A stretch of 64,000 nt of DNA, taken from an uncultured Clostridia bacterium. GTDB lineage: Bacteria; Bacillota; Clostridia; Lachnospirales; Lachnospiraceae. The position numbers and the translations under genes are program-made. Below, piece after piece: positions 1 to 10,341 of this stretch. Below the pieces are notes generated by a model that had not been told where the DNA came from, did no database searches, and saw only the letters and a program-made list of their open reading frames with translations. Within the stretch, counting starts at the first letter, position 1. Every line of letters starts with the position of its first letter. The DNA is taken from positions 62,001 through 126,000 of the forward strand of contig CAMYZE010000005.1 in assembly GCA_947303805.1 (NCBI GenBank). The letters run 5' to 3'.

Positions 1-352
1 TGAAGATTAGAGATAGATATTAGTAGTCTTTTGCATACTTGCATTTGCTTCTGCATATGCCACTCTCATTATTCATATAGATGAATAGAGTCTTTGAAAA
101 ATTTAAATATTATTATAAAAATAATTATTATGAGAAAATATTACCAAGACCTTCATTTCTATTTCCAATTACAAATATTTAGAGTAAATAAAAAGAATGT
201 TTTTCTATACAGTACCTTAATGCCTACTTACCTACACTAAGTTATTTGCATAAACTACATTCTTATTTTAGTATTTATACAAGAGAAAATATATCAAATT
301 ATTTTATAATTTATTGAATTTTCAAATTTAACGAAAAATTGAAAATAAAAAA
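1..352. other. AT-rich stretch without a recognised gene
   Basis: No open frame of convincing length or composition is present. The only structure I see is a weak inverted repeat (TTTTCAA ... TTGAAAA, about 315-337) just downstream of the minus-strand gene that ends at 353. It could be a poor terminator, but its base-paired arms are all A/T rich and no clean T-run follows. Confidence 0.5.
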
Positions 353-778
353 CTACATAATAGGCAATGAATTAATCTCTTTCGCATAATCCTTTTCTTC
401 TTTAGTCATATTTCTCGAAACATAAGGAAACATAGCGATAATAAATTTTTTAAAACTTTCAAATGCTTCTTTATTCTCAAATCCTTCATCACTTTGCATT
501 AAATTTAACATAGAGATTACATATTTTAAATATAAATAAGGATTTTGATAATCAAATACGTCGTTCCACTTACTAATATAGTTATCATTTAATCTAATAG
601 TTTTACTAATTAAATCATCACACTTACCTTTGCAGCATGGGATAAACGATTTTATCTTATGTGTTTTGATATTTTCTACTACATTAATCAAAGACATTTT
701 AGGATTATCAATCAAATTTTTGCCACAAACATTACAAACAGGTGGTTGATAATTATCAAAAACATTTGCACATTCCAT
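353..778 (-). CDS. small Cys-rich hypothetical protein
   Basis: A 141-residue soluble protein that I do not recognise. Near the N-terminus it has a CxxC pair (VCNVCG, about residues 15-20) and further on a CCKGKC cluster (about 48-53), which together could make a four-cysteine zinc site. The rest is helical and charged, with no membrane segment or signal peptide. The start is supported by a strong AGAGGAGA Shine-Dalgarno just upstream and a good sigma-A promoter at 831-859, so it looks like an expressed single gene. It sits at the far end of the glycan locus with no clear functional link to it. Confidence 0.6.
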   Translation of the reverse strand: MECANVFDNYQPPVCNVCGKNLIDNPKMSLINVVENIKTHKIKSFIPCCKGKCDDLISKTIRLNDNYISKWNDVFDYQNPYLYLKYVISMLNLMQSDEGFENKEAFESFKKFIIAMFPYVSRNMTKEEKDYAKEINSLPIM

Positions 779-830
779 ATTTTCTCCTCTTAAATCTTAT
801 AATAAATTTTAAAGATTCTATATTGCATTA

Positions 831-859
831 ATTTTATCAAATAATTATATTAATGTCAA
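831..859 (-). promoter_or_regulatory. sigma-A promoter of the Cys-rich gene
   Basis: On the minus strand TTGACA (854-859) is separated by exactly 17 bases from TAAAAT (831-836). It points at the gene starting at 778 with a leader of about 45 bases. Confidence 0.6.
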
Positions 860-1025
860 TTAATTATTTTAAAATTGATATTAGAGTCAAGTAAAAACTA
901 TATTAATAATGTTTTCGTATCAAAAGCAAAAAAGATATTTTTTTCAAAAATTTCATTGTATCAATAAAAATTTTAAAAAGCATATTTATAATACAGTAAT
1001 TATTATTATAATTTATCCCCATGTC

Positions 1026-1600
1026 TCAACCTGGTATTTCGTTAATGAATCTATTAATAAAAAGAATATTCATAAATATCCCTATTATTAATTCAAAGTT
1101 GACCAGATTAATCAAAAGCTGCCCCTCAGCATTTTCAGTCCTGCTACTTAGCATAAATACTTTAAAGTTGTCAAAAAGAGACATTGAAATCGCTGGGTTA
1201 TCATATATAATGTTTAAACAACCAAACATAACAGAAAACTGCAAAACATATTCTATCATATTTAAAACAAGCATTATTATAGTTCTTGTTGCTGATTTAA
1301 GTACACAAGAGTCATTCTTATTACTATTACTTGCTTTTACAGACTTTTTACTACTAACATCTCCCCACATATATTGATTAATCCTATAAAAGAAAAGTAC
1401 ATTAATCTGATACACAAACTTTTCAACTACTCTTAAAATTGAATATGCAAATATTCCAATTGCTAAAATTTTAGGAAAAGCAAAATGACTATTAATTAAA
1501 TTAATTACTATAATCGCAAAAATTATATTAAAAACAACACAAATCTCAGAAAATATATATGTTCAGTAATAGGTTTGCTTCTATCTTTACTACTAAACAT
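1026..1600 (-). pseudogene. frameshifted multi-TM membrane protein
   Basis: A good GGAGGTAT Shine-Dalgarno precedes ATG at 1600, which opens a frame of 25 codons (begins MFSSKDRSKPITE) that stops at TAA in a T/A-rich run near 1523. The neighbouring frame then continues uninterrupted to 1026 with membrane-like sequence, so one gene of about 190 codons appears split by a single-base gain (or two-base loss). The continuation has about four hydrophobic segments. The last one, with a GQLL...FELIIGIF...INRFI pattern, resembles the second transmembrane helix of two-TM potassium-channel-like proteins, but no TVGYG filter is present. This resemblance is by eye and tentative. A sequencing error is the alternative explanation. 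Confidence 0.55.
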
Positions 1601-1630
1601 ATACCTCCTTACAAAATATTATAATAAGAT

Positions 1631-2416
1631 TTAATGTTTTAAATTAATACAATTTAATAATATATTCTTCAAGTAATAAACATCATCAGCATAATCATCT
1701 AAATCAGTTTTTGAAATTTTATTTGTTTCAATAGTTATATTTACATCTTTGGGAATAATTGATAATATTCTCTTAAAATCTAAATTTCCCTTTCCATAAT
1801 TTAAGTGTTGATCATATTTAGAAGTTGTATCAATATCACTTAAATGTATTCTTTTTGGATTTAATGTTACAAGTTTTTCTATATAACTATATGGTTCTAT
1901 TCCTTGACTATTTGCCGAACAAATTGCATGCCCTATGTCTAGACAAAATCCACATCTAGACTCTTCCATTATATATTTAATTTCTTCATATTTAGATCCT
2001 ACACATTTATTATCTTCTGACATTCTAAGTGGTTGATATGGTTTATTCTCAATTAAGATACGACTTTCATTAAAGTTTTTAATTTGTCTTCCAGTTTCTT
2101 TATAATCACCATTTATGCCACCATGAAATATAATGACACTAGCATTTAATGAATCTGCATATTCTTTCACTTCAATATATTTGCTATAATTATCTTTCTC
2201 GTATTCTTTTTTTGATAAATTCATATTATGAGCAAAATGCGGTGCATGAATATCAAATGGTATTCTTATATCTTTCCACTTATCAATTAAATTTAAGTGT
2301 CCTGGAACAATATAAAGTTCAATATAATCAAATATCCCATCATTATATAAGTGAATTGCTTCATCATAATAATAATTCGTATTAATATTCCATAGTTTTA
2401 AACCAATTTTATGCAA
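1631..2416 (-). CDS. TIM-barrel sugar isomerase/epimerase-like protein
   Basis: A protein of about 261 residues of the xylose-isomerase-like/AP-endonuclease-2 TIM-barrel superfamily. Metal-ligand type motifs appear in order: IHAPH (about 60), FHGG (about 100), IENKP (about 125), LDIGHA (about 163), HLSD (about 193) and ETN (about 236). Members isomerise or epimerise sugars or cleave AP sites; the context in a nonulosonate block favours a sugar-processing role, which is inference. The frame is open to a TTG at 2428, but GGAG lies seven bases before a second TTG at 2416, so I place the start there. It is the last gene of the polysaccharide locus, downstream of pseI. Confidence 0.65.
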   Translation of the reverse strand: MHKIGLKLWNINTNYYYDEAIHLYNDGIFDYIELYIVPGHLNLIDKWKDIRIPFDIHAPHFAHNMNLSKKEYEKDNYSKYIEVKEYADSLNASVIIFHGGINGDYKETGRQIKNFNESRILIENKPYQPLRMSEDNKCVGSKYEEIKYIMEESRCGFCLDIGHAICSANSQGIEPYSYIEKLVTLNPKRIHLSDIDTTSKYDQHLNYGKGNLDFKRILSIIPKDVNITIETNKISKTDLDDYADDVYYLKNILLNCINLKH

Positions 2417-2467
2417 ATTATTCTCCAAACAAATATACTATTTAGTTCTTTATTTTAATAATAATAT

Positions 2468-2497
2468 AAGGATTAATCATACCAATAATTAATCCTT
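2468..2497 (-). terminator. inverted repeat at the end of pseI
   Basis: A perfect 10-base inverted repeat (AAGGATTAAT / ATTAATCCTT) with a 10-base loop contains the pseI stop codon. What follows on the minus strand is ATATTATTATT rather than a clean T-run, so it may be a weak terminator or only an mRNA 3'-end stabiliser. Confidence 0.35.
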
Positions 2498-3550
2498 ATT
2501 CAAATACAATTTTTCAACAATCAATTCTTCATTTAATGGTGTTCCAAACACAATATCACATTTTGCATGCCCATTTTTTATCAAAAAATCATAATACCTT
2601 GTGTGCAAACCATTTGATGGTCTAATTGATCTAATATTTTCAGTGGTAAACTTTTCGCCTTTCTTAATATCTTTAACAGCATATAGACTTCTACGTATTT
2701 TATAACTATTCATCTCATCATTAGATGGTCCATATGTAGGTTTGCCTATTGCCTTTTCCGTATTTCTAATATCTAAAACTAATTGTTTAAATTCATTTTT
2801 ATCAAGTGAAAATCCACTATCAACTGTATTGTATTTCTTATCAAGACATATATGCTTTTCAATTACGCTCGCGCCACTTGCTACTGCAACTATACTTGCA
2901 ATTGAACCACTACTATGATCTGACAAACCAACATAAGTATTGAATCTTTTTATCATATCAGGTATTGTAGATATATTCATATCATCATACTTTGACGGGT
3001 AAGCACTACAGCATTTTAATAAAATTATTTCTTTATCACTATATTTTCTAAATGTATCAACGGCTTCTCTAATTTCCTCAACACTTGCCATACCACATGA
3101 TATAATAACTGGTTTATTAGTTAAAGCAATCTTTTTAATTAAAGGAATATCATTTATCTCCATACTTGCAACTTTATAAAATTCTAAACCTATTTCCTCT
3201 AAAAAGTCGACTGCAGAAAAATCAAATGGGGTAGATAAAAAATCCATCCCATTTTCTTCCGTTATTCTTTTAATATCTTTAGTCCATTCCCATGGCGTGT
3301 ATCCTTGCTTATACAAATCATATAAATACTTGCCATCCCATAATCCACCATTTAACTTAAATTCTTCGTTATGGCAATCTATAGTAATAGTATCTGCCGT
3401 ATATGTTTGTATTTTAAGGCAATCGGCACCAGCTTCTTTGGCAGCTTTAATAATCTCTACACACTTATTAAAATCACCACCATGATTTCCAGACATTTCA
3501 GCAATAACATATGTTTTATTTTGTTTTATAAAATCTAATAATTTTATCAT
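2489..3550 (-). CDS. pseI: pseudaminic acid synthase (NeuB family)
   Basis: A 353-residue NeuB-family synthase that condenses a six-carbon amino sugar with phosphoenolpyruvate to give a nine-carbon nonulosonate. The N-terminal TIM barrel (about 1-270) carries the family signatures AEMSGNHGG, KIQTYTADTIT, ISCGMAS, GLSDHSSG and IEKHICLD. The C-terminal SAF/antifreeze-like domain (about 290-350) closes the active site. Length is normal for PseI. The gene follows the GNAT gene by 10 bases with little Shine-Dalgarno, suggesting translational coupling. The surrounding pseB/pseC/pseF genes make pseudaminic acid or a close relative more likely than sialic acid; legionaminic acid cannot be excluded by eye. 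Confidence 0.85.
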   Translation of the reverse strand: MIKLLDFIKQNKTYVIAEMSGNHGGDFNKCVEIIKAAKEAGADCLKIQTYTADTITIDCHNEEFKLNGGLWDGKYLYDLYKQGYTPWEWTKDIKRITEENGMDFLSTPFDFSAVDFLEEIGLEFYKVASMEINDIPLIKKIALTNKPVIISCGMASVEEIREAVDTFRKYSDKEIILLKCCSAYPSKYDDMNISTIPDMIKRFNTYVGLSDHSSGSIASIVAVASGASVIEKHICLDKKYNTVDSGFSLDKNEFKQLVLDIRNTEKAIGKPTYGPSNDEMNSYKIRRSLYAVKDIKKGEKFTTENIRSIRPSNGLHTRYYDFLIKNGHAKCDIVFGTPLNEELIVEKLYLNKD

Positions 3551-3560
3551 TACGTTATAA

Positions 3561-4052
3561 TTAATTCTTAATTTTATATAAATAAAGTAAATTGTGTTTA
3601 GTATTATTTTTGAAAATTTGCCTTTTAAGATTTAAGTCTTCAGTAAATCCGTTTCTCTTATAGGCATCAATAATAGGATTATTTTCTAATACATTAATAA
3701 CTATCTTGTTTAATTCTAAATCATTAAATATCTTATCTTCAATCTGTTTTTGAACAATTCTAAATATTCCTTTACCTCTATATTCGTTGTCACCAATGTA
3801 AAATCCAATTTCGCAACTACTATTTTCATAATTTATATTAGTAATACCATAGTATCCTATTCGCACATTATCACAGACTATTACATAATCTATTCTAGAT
3901 TCATCATTATTTATCTTGTTAAACCACTCTAACTGCGACTCTTTCGTAATTATAGGGTCAGTTAGCATATATTTAGTGACATTTTCTTGCATGCGCCAGT
4001 TTCTTAATAATTCAAGATCATCAACAGTAATTTTTTTTAATTTGACGTTCAT
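3561..4052 (-). CDS. GNAT acetyltransferase (PseH-like)
   Basis: A 163-residue single-domain GNAT acetyltransferase. The acetyl-CoA loop YRGKGI is at about residues 93-98 and the fold covers nearly the whole protein (LRNWRMQENV near the start is typical of RimJ/SpsD/PseH-type members). In pseudaminic acid synthesis PseH acetylates N4 of the UDP-4-amino sugar made by PseC, and the position directly between pseC and pseI fits that role. I cannot tell from sequence whether it uses acetyl-CoA or another acyl donor. No clear Shine-Dalgarno precedes the start. Confidence 0.75.
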   Translation of the reverse strand: MNVKLKKITVDDLELLRNWRMQENVTKYMLTDPIITKESQLEWFNKINNDESRIDYVIVCDNVRIGYYGITNINYENSSCEIGFYIGDNEYRGKGIFRIVQKQIEDKIFNDLELNKIVINVLENNPIIDAYKRNGFTEDLNLKRQIFKNNTKHNLLYLYKIKN

Positions 4053-4076
4053 ATATAAATATCAATGTTTCATTAT

Positions 4077-5273
4077 TTATTTTTTATAGTAATTAATGAC
4101 TTTTTTTAAAGACATTATTACATCATTAACATCCTTATCATTCATCAGTGGAAAAATTGGTATAGACATAATACTATCATATACATTTTCTGCATTCGGA
4201 CAAAGTCCTTTTTTATAACCTAACTTTTCGTAATATGGAAACCAATAAACTGGGACGTAATGAATTTGACACTGGATTCCCTCGGCAGAAAGAGCATCAT
4301 AGGCCTGCCTTCTTGTGCATTTAAGCTTATTTAAATCTAATTGAATTATATATAAATGTCTAAAGGTGTCACTACCTTCAGTATATTTTTGCAATTTTAT
4401 TTCTGGTATTTTAGATAATTCTTCATCATATATTTTTACTATTTCATCTCTTCTATTTTTAAATCTATCTATCTTTTTTAATTGAGATAATAATAATGCT
4501 GCTTGAAAATCAGTTAACCTATAATTATATCCCAGTTCAATTTGTTCATAATACCAAGGTCCTTCATGCGGTGCTTCTTTCATTAATTTTTCGTCATGAG
4601 TAATACCGTGCCTTGCAAACAATGCAATTCTTTTACCAAATTCATCGTTATTAGTTGTTACAGCACCACCTTCTCCGCAAGTTATAGATTTAACAGGATG
4701 AAAACTGAATGTTGTAATATCAGCTATAGAACCAACTTTCTTTCCTTCATACGATGAACCAAAGCTTTGAGCTCCATCCTCAATAAGAATGATATTATGT
4801 TTTTTACAAATCTCAATAATTTTATCAAGATTGGCAGTTTGCCCAGTAAAGTCAACTGATACTATTGCCTTTGTTTTGTTTGTAATCTTTCTTTCTATAT
4901 CATCAGGGTCAACTTCATATGTGTCTTTATCAATATCAGCAAACACAACTTTTGCCCCTACATACAATGCACAATTAGCAGATGCAGCAAAAGTTAACGG
5001 AGTTGTTATCACTTCATCTCCAGCTCCTACACCTGCAGCAAGCATCGCTATGTGAAGAGCTGCTGTTCCATTCGCGCACATCGTACAATACTTTGCTCCT
5101 ACATACTTTGCAATTGCTTGTTCGCATTCTGTAACTTTGGGTCCACATGTTAAATAATCACCATTTAAAACATCAGAAACAGCTTTGATATCTTCATCAT
5201 CAATCCACTGTCTACCATATCCGATTTTACTTGTTCTAATTGGTGTTCCACCAAATATTGCTAACTTTTCCAT
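4077..5273 (-). CDS. pseC: UDP-4-amino-sugar aminotransferase PseC
   Basis: A 398-residue DegT/DnrJ/EryC1 PLP aminotransferase. Visible signatures are GDYLTCGPKV near residue 30, ANGTAALH (phosphate-binding, about 67-74), EDGAQSFG with the cofactor-ring aspartate (about 169-176), and the PLP lysine in SFHPVKSITCGEGG (about 195-200). In the pathway it transaminates the 4-keto sugar produced by PseB using glutamate. It lies between the GNAT and pseB genes, only 7 bases from pseB. The close match in arrangement to pseB-pseC-pseF-pseI loci supports PseC rather than a perosamine-type enzyme. Confidence 0.85.
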   Translation of the reverse strand: MEKLAIFGGTPIRTSKIGYGRQWIDDEDIKAVSDVLNGDYLTCGPKVTECEQAIAKYVGAKYCTMCANGTAALHIAMLAAGVGAGDEVITTPLTFAASANCALYVGAKVVFADIDKDTYEVDPDDIERKITNKTKAIVSVDFTGQTANLDKIIEICKKHNIILIEDGAQSFGSSYEGKKVGSIADITTFSFHPVKSITCGEGGAVTTNNDEFGKRIALFARHGITHDEKLMKEAPHEGPWYYEQIELGYNYRLTDFQAALLLSQLKKIDRFKNRRDEIVKIYDEELSKIPEIKLQKYTEGSDTFRHLYIIQLDLNKLKCTRRQAYDALSAEGIQCQIHYVPVYWFPYYEKLGYKKGLCPNAENVYDSIMSIPIFPLMNDKDVNDVIMSLKKVINYYKK

Positions 5274-5280
5274 ACTTATA

Positions 5281-6276
5281 TTAATGTTTATCTAAATCTA
5301 TTTTTAATCTATTTCTTAAATCTTCAATCGTTAACCATTCAGTGTTAGTTCCAGAACTATACTCAAACCCCTGTTCTACCAACTTCCCTCCTGGAATCAA
5401 ATTTGTTTTGCCCCACCAATCATAATGAGGGTATACAATAAAATGTTTATCATATTCATATGTATGCAATGAATCTTCACGAGTAACCATAATCTCGTGA
5501 AGTTTTTCGCCTTCCCTAATGCCAACTTCTTTTGTTTTGCATCCCGGACACATTGCTTCAGCCAAATCAGTGATCTTAAATGATGGGATTTTTGATATAA
5601 ATGTTTCTCCACCTTTAGCTTCATTTAAAGCCTTTATTACTAATTCTACTCCTTGCTCAAGGCTAATCCAAAAACGGGTCATTCTTAAGTCTGTTATCGG
5701 AAGTTCTTTTTCACCCTTATCAATTAAGTTTTGAAAAAATGGGATAACCGATCCTCTACTTCCTGCTACATTTCCATACCTTACAACTGAAAATGTACAT
5801 CCATCATTACCACTATATGCATTTGCTGCACAAAAAAGTTTATCGGAAACAAGTTTTGTACCACCATATAAGTTAATTGGGTTCACAGCTTTGTCTGTTG
5901 AAAGAGCTACAACTTTTTTAACACCTTTTTCCAAGCATGCATCTATTACATTCATAGCGCCATTAATATTAGTCTTAATTGCTTCATTTGGATTATACTC
6001 ACATGCAGGTACTTGTTTTAAAGCCGCAGCATGAATTACATAATCTACACCATGTAAAGCTATCTTTAGTCTCTCTACATCGCGAACATCACCAATAAAA
6101 AATCTTAAAATATCACTATATTTTTTATACTCATTTGACATTATAAATTGCTTATATTCATCTCGTGAATATATTATAATTTTTTTAGGTTCATAATGAG
6201 CTAAAACATAATCGACAAAGTGATGACCAAAAGACCCAGTACCACCTGTTATTAATACACTTTTTCCGTTCAACAT
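5281..6276 (-). CDS. pseB: UDP-GlcNAc 4,6-dehydratase (5-inverting) PseB
   Basis: A 331-residue extended SDR enzyme that opens the pseudaminic pathway by dehydrating and C5-inverting UDP-GlcNAc. The N-terminal nucleotide loop is GGTGSFG (about 11-17), the STDKAVNP segment and YGGTK (Y-x3-K catalytic pair, about 141-145) follow, and [16 protein letters not shown] is a signature of PseB/FlaA1 proteins. AAAGGAAATTAAT precedes the ATG as a ribosome site. pseF ends one base upstream. A second, decayed copy of this gene lies at 9282-10273 in the same locus. Confidence 0.9.
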   Translation of the reverse strand: MLNGKSVLITGGTGSFGHHFVDYVLAHYEPKKIIIYSRDEYKQFIMSNEYKKYSDILRFFIGDVRDVERLKIALHGVDYVIHAAALKQVPACEYNPNEAIKTNINGAMNVIDACLEKGVKKVVALSTDKAVNPINLYGGTKLVSDKLFCAANAYSGNDGCTFSVVRYGNVAGSRGSVIPFFQNLIDKGEKELPITDLRMTRFWISLEQGVELVIKALNEAKGGETFISKIPSFKITDLAEAMCPGCKTKEVGIREGEKLHEIMVTREDSLHTYEYDKHFIVYPHYDWWGKTNLIPGGKLVEQGFEYSSGTNTEWLTIEDLRNRLKIDLDKH

Positions 6277-6277
6277 A

Positions 6278-7042
6278 TTAATTTCCTTTCTCTATTTTTA
6301 TATCTTCTAATATAGATTTGCTTAGTCCTTCATTTCGATTAATCATATTATTAATTGAGTGTACCTCTGGATGAGATTGCAAATAATCATAAACTTCTTT
6401 CATTGTAAAATCATCATTGGGTAAGAAATAATTATATACATTACTAATTAATTCAAAGTCTTTTGGTTCATCTAATGTCCATCTTTCTTTATTTAAGTTT
6501 CCAACTTTACATTCAAAGTCTTGAATCTTAAATCGATCTTTATGGTTTCTTATGTAAAGTGTTACATGTTCTCTTTCAGACATCATGTCTGCATTTTTCC
6601 AAGCCTCTTCAAGCACACTATATTTCATGATTTCTATATCTTGACCATCAGGAAAAGTTTCACTAAGTTCAGTTAAATAATCAGTGTCTAGCTTTAACTC
6701 ACTTATTGCTTCATCTAAAACCCTATAGTCAAATAGTGGACAATCGGCTGTAAGTCTTATAACATATTCTGGGTTAATAAGTTTTGCACATTGATAATAT
6801 CTATCCAAAACGTCTCCACTACTACCTACAAATACACGGTAACCTAAACTTGTAACCAAATTCACTATTTTAATATCTTCTTTATTAATTGTAGTCGCAA
6901 CAATTATCTCATCTATGTTCTTAGATCTACTAACTCTATTGAGCATACGTTCTAAGCATGTTTTGTCTTGAATCATCTTTAATACTTTATCAGGTAATCG
7001 TGTTGCACCACATCTTGCTTGAATTATAACTAAAAATTTCAT
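6278..7042 (-). CDS. pseF: acylneuraminate/pseudaminate cytidylyltransferase (SpsF/PseF-like)
   Basis: A 254-residue nucleotidyltransferase of the SpsF/PseF type, with the phosphate-binding start IIQARCGATRLPDKVL (residues about 6-21) and LTADCPLFD (about 97-105) near the metal site. It should activate the nonulosonate to its CMP form. It starts behind TAGGT and ends one base before pseB, so the two are probably co-translated. SpsF relatives also occur in spore-coat glycan loci, so the exact sugar is not proven. No PseG hydrolase domain is fused to it: the length covers only the transferase. Confidence 0.75.
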   Translation of the reverse strand: MKFLVIIQARCGATRLPDKVLKMIQDKTCLERMLNRVSRSKNIDEIIVATTINKEDIKIVNLVTSLGYRVFVGSSGDVLDRYYQCAKLINPEYVIRLTADCPLFDYRVLDEAISELKLDTDYLTELSETFPDGQDIEIMKYSVLEEAWKNADMMSEREHVTLYIRNHKDRFKIQDFECKVGNLNKERWTLDEPKDFELISNVYNYFLPNDDFTMKEVYDYLQSHPEVHSINNMINRNEGLSKSILEDIKIEKGN

Positions 7043-7055
7043 ATTTTTTACCTAA

Positions 7056-8387
7056 TTATCCATTTAATCTTTGAAAACCAGCTTGACAACATGGTCCCTC
7101 TAACTTAGAAGAAATATCACCATCATTGTTTACACAATCAGCAATTTCTTTAAACACTTCATCAATATTTTTTAAGTAATTATCAATTATGATATCATTA
7201 TGTGCTGCCGTTGTGTAAAATGAATTAGATGCTAAATATCCTCTTTTTAACATTTCTTGTGTTACATATGTTTTATATGCCAATGGATTTTCACACTCAA
7301 AACTAAAATGTCCTAATGGGTCAATTCCACCAACATGCACTTTTAAATTATATTTTTTAGCAATACTTTCCCATCCATTTTTAATTTTTTTACCAAATTC
7401 GATTTGCTTTTCATTTACTTTATCTCTAATATAAATTTCAATATTCTTAAGTGCTGCAGCAAGAGATACTCTCTCAGTAAAAAATGTACTGCTAATAAAT
7501 GTTCCCTGCGATGCTTCCATAACATCTTTTTTTCCTACTACCACACTGAGAGGGTATCCATTTGTCATACCTTTTGCAAATACAGCCACATCAGGTGTAG
7601 TCCCTAGTACAAGGTGACTTCCGCCAGCACAAAGCCGAAATCCAGCAGTAATCTCATCAAAAACTAAAAGTATACCATTTTCTTCAGTAACTTTACGAAT
7701 ATGATTTAAGAAACCATTTTCTGGATAATCATTTCTAATAGGTTCCATAACTACTGCAGCAATCTTACCATTATGTCTTTTAATCAATTCATCAAACTCT
7801 TCAAAACTATTATAATGAAATGGTAGGTTTGTTCCAGCAAGACCTTTTGGAACACCAAGTGGCTCAAGACCAGACAAATGTTGGTCATTTAATGCATTTT
7901 CATTCGAAATATTAGCTGATAAATACCAATCATGCCATCCATGATATCCACAAAATAAAATAATATCTTTTTTTGTATATGCACGTACAATTCTTGTTGC
8001 TAATGCCATAGCTTCTCCACCTGCCTTTGCATATCTTACACCACCGGCCCATGGATGAAGTTCTAGTAGTTTTTCTGCAAGATAAACTTCCTCAGGTGCA
8101 TTTAAAGTACACATTACACCATTTGCTATGGCTTCTCTAGCCGCATCATCTACTTCATCATTTGCATAACCATTTACACATGCCCCTATTCCCATATAGC
8201 TTACATCTATATATTCTTTGCCATCCAGGTCCCAAACATTACAACCTTTTGCTTTGCTATAATACGAAGGCCATAAATCAGGTAAAAACATTTCAGGTCT
8301 TTTACTCAATAATTGAGTTCCGCCAGGAATAACTTTTTTAGCTTTTTTATAAAGTTCTTGTCCTTTGCCACAAATTATTTTACTCAT
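7056..8387 (-). CDS. GSA-type (class III) aminotransferase
   Basis: A PLP enzyme of about 443 residues in the glutamate-1-semialdehyde aminomutase/class III aminotransferase family. Motifs include VIPGGTQLLSKRP at the start, CGYHGWHDWY, VFDEITAGFR (cofactor aspartate) and the PLP lysine in FAKGMTNGYPLS. The frame is open to 8423, but AAAGGAG upstream of ATG 8387 (MSKIICG) sets the start. In surface-sugar loci such proteins are usually sugar aminotransferases rather than haem enzymes, and no other haem gene is nearby. Together with the adjacent aldo/keto reductase it may install an additional amino group or process a side chain, which is inference. Confidence 0.75.
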   Translation of the reverse strand: MSKIICGKGQELYKKAKKVIPGGTQLLSKRPEMFLPDLWPSYYSKAKGCNVWDLDGKEYIDVSYMGIGACVNGYANDEVDDAAREAIANGVMCTLNAPEEVYLAEKLLELHPWAGGVRYAKAGGEAMALATRIVRAYTKKDIILFCGYHGWHDWYLSANISNENALNDQHLSGLEPLGVPKGLAGTNLPFHYNSFEEFDELIKRHNGKIAAVVMEPIRNDYPENGFLNHIRKVTEENGILLVFDEITAGFRLCAGGSHLVLGTTPDVAVFAKGMTNGYPLSVVVGKKDVMEASQGTFISSTFFTERVSLAAALKNIEIYIRDKVNEKQIEFGKKIKNGWESIAKKYNLKVHVGGIDPLGHFSFECENPLAYKTYVTQEMLKRGYLASNSFYTTAAHNDIIIDNYLKNIDEVFKEIADCVNNDGDISSKLEGPCCQAGFQRLNG

Positions 8388-8413
8388 AAAACTATAACTC
8401 CTTTGGATACATT

Positions 8414-9277
8414 TTATTTCCATAAAACAGGATTAACTAATTTTTCAGGTACATCACTAAAACAATTTTTAATTTCATTAATAAATTCAATCGGTAACTT
8501 TTTATCCTTTATTACCATATATTCTTTGAATTGCTTTAAATTATCAGTTCCAAATACAATGTAATCAATTAAATCGTTAGATGAAACATAATTAACAGCA
8601 GCATTTAATCTATCAACATTATATTTTTTGCATAAATTGTCAAACTTTATCAAATAATCTTTAGCAAACAATACATTAGAAGGTAATTTATTGTAATCCA
8701 TAAGTGCCAAACCCTGCAATAGTGAACTTCTAGCATATATTTCAATACTCTTTTCCTTTGCTTTTTTAAAAAAACTTACCTTATCCAATCTACTATCAAA
8801 TAAATTATATGGTACTTGTATAATATCAATATCATACTCTAACGCTTTTAAAGCTTCTTCAGGTGTATAAATTGAAACACCAATATTTTCAGCATACCCA
8901 TTCATTTTTATTCTATTTAACGAATCCATTGAATCTTTTGAATATACAACTGAAGAATCATGAAACAAAAAACCGTATAATTTTTCTATATGCATATTTT
9001 CAATTGAATTCTTAATATTGTCAATAATAATCTGTAGATCAGATTGAGATTTTCCCTTAGTTATAATTTTAATATAATCTTTATTTATATTTCTATCGTA
9101 AATGTACTTTCCTAAAATTTGCTCTGCATTTCCATAAGCCATAGCAGTATCAAAACAAAAAACTCCATTAGAAATTGCTTCATCAAGAATATTAAACACC
9201 AACTCTAAATTAGGTCTACCATTATTTTGTACACCATAATTCATCCCAAATTGAACTGTCCCTAAACAATAATTCAT
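8414..9277 (-). CDS. aldo/keto reductase
   Basis: A 287-residue TIM-barrel NAD(P)H-dependent oxidoreductase. The catalytic tetrad can be read as FDTAMAYG (Asp and Tyr, about 42-49), the Lys in ITKGKS (about 73) and the His in FLFHDSS (about 103). The family reduces sugar aldehydes or ketones. It stands directly upstream of the GSA-type aminotransferase and downstream of the decayed pseB copy, so it probably belongs to the nonulosonate block, acting on a nucleotide or free sugar intermediate. No Shine-Dalgarno is visible before the ATG. Confidence 0.75.
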   Translation of the reverse strand: MNYCLGTVQFGMNYGVQNNGRPNLELVFNILDEAISNGVFCFDTAMAYGNAEQILGKYIYDRNINKDYIKIITKGKSQSDLQIIIDNIKNSIENMHIEKLYGFLFHDSSVVYSKDSMDSLNRIKMNGYAENIGVSIYTPEEALKALEYDIDIIQVPYNLFDSRLDKVSFFKKAKEKSIEIYARSSLLQGLALMDYNKLPSNVLFAKDYLIKFDNLCKKYNVDRLNAAVNYVSSNDLIDYIVFGTDNLKQFKEYMVIKDKKLPIEFINEIKNCFSDVPEKLVNPVLWK

Positions 9278-9281
9278 AATT

Positions 9282-10273
<992 letters not shown>

Positions 10274-10341
10274 ATTACACCTCATAAATATTAATTCTAA
10301 TAAATAATAAGAATATTATCAAAGTATATAAAACTGAAAAT

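Noticed and set aside
1021..1377. Plus-strand frame of 118 codons
   Set aside because: It is the reverse of the membrane pseudogene; no ribosome site and low-complexity translation.
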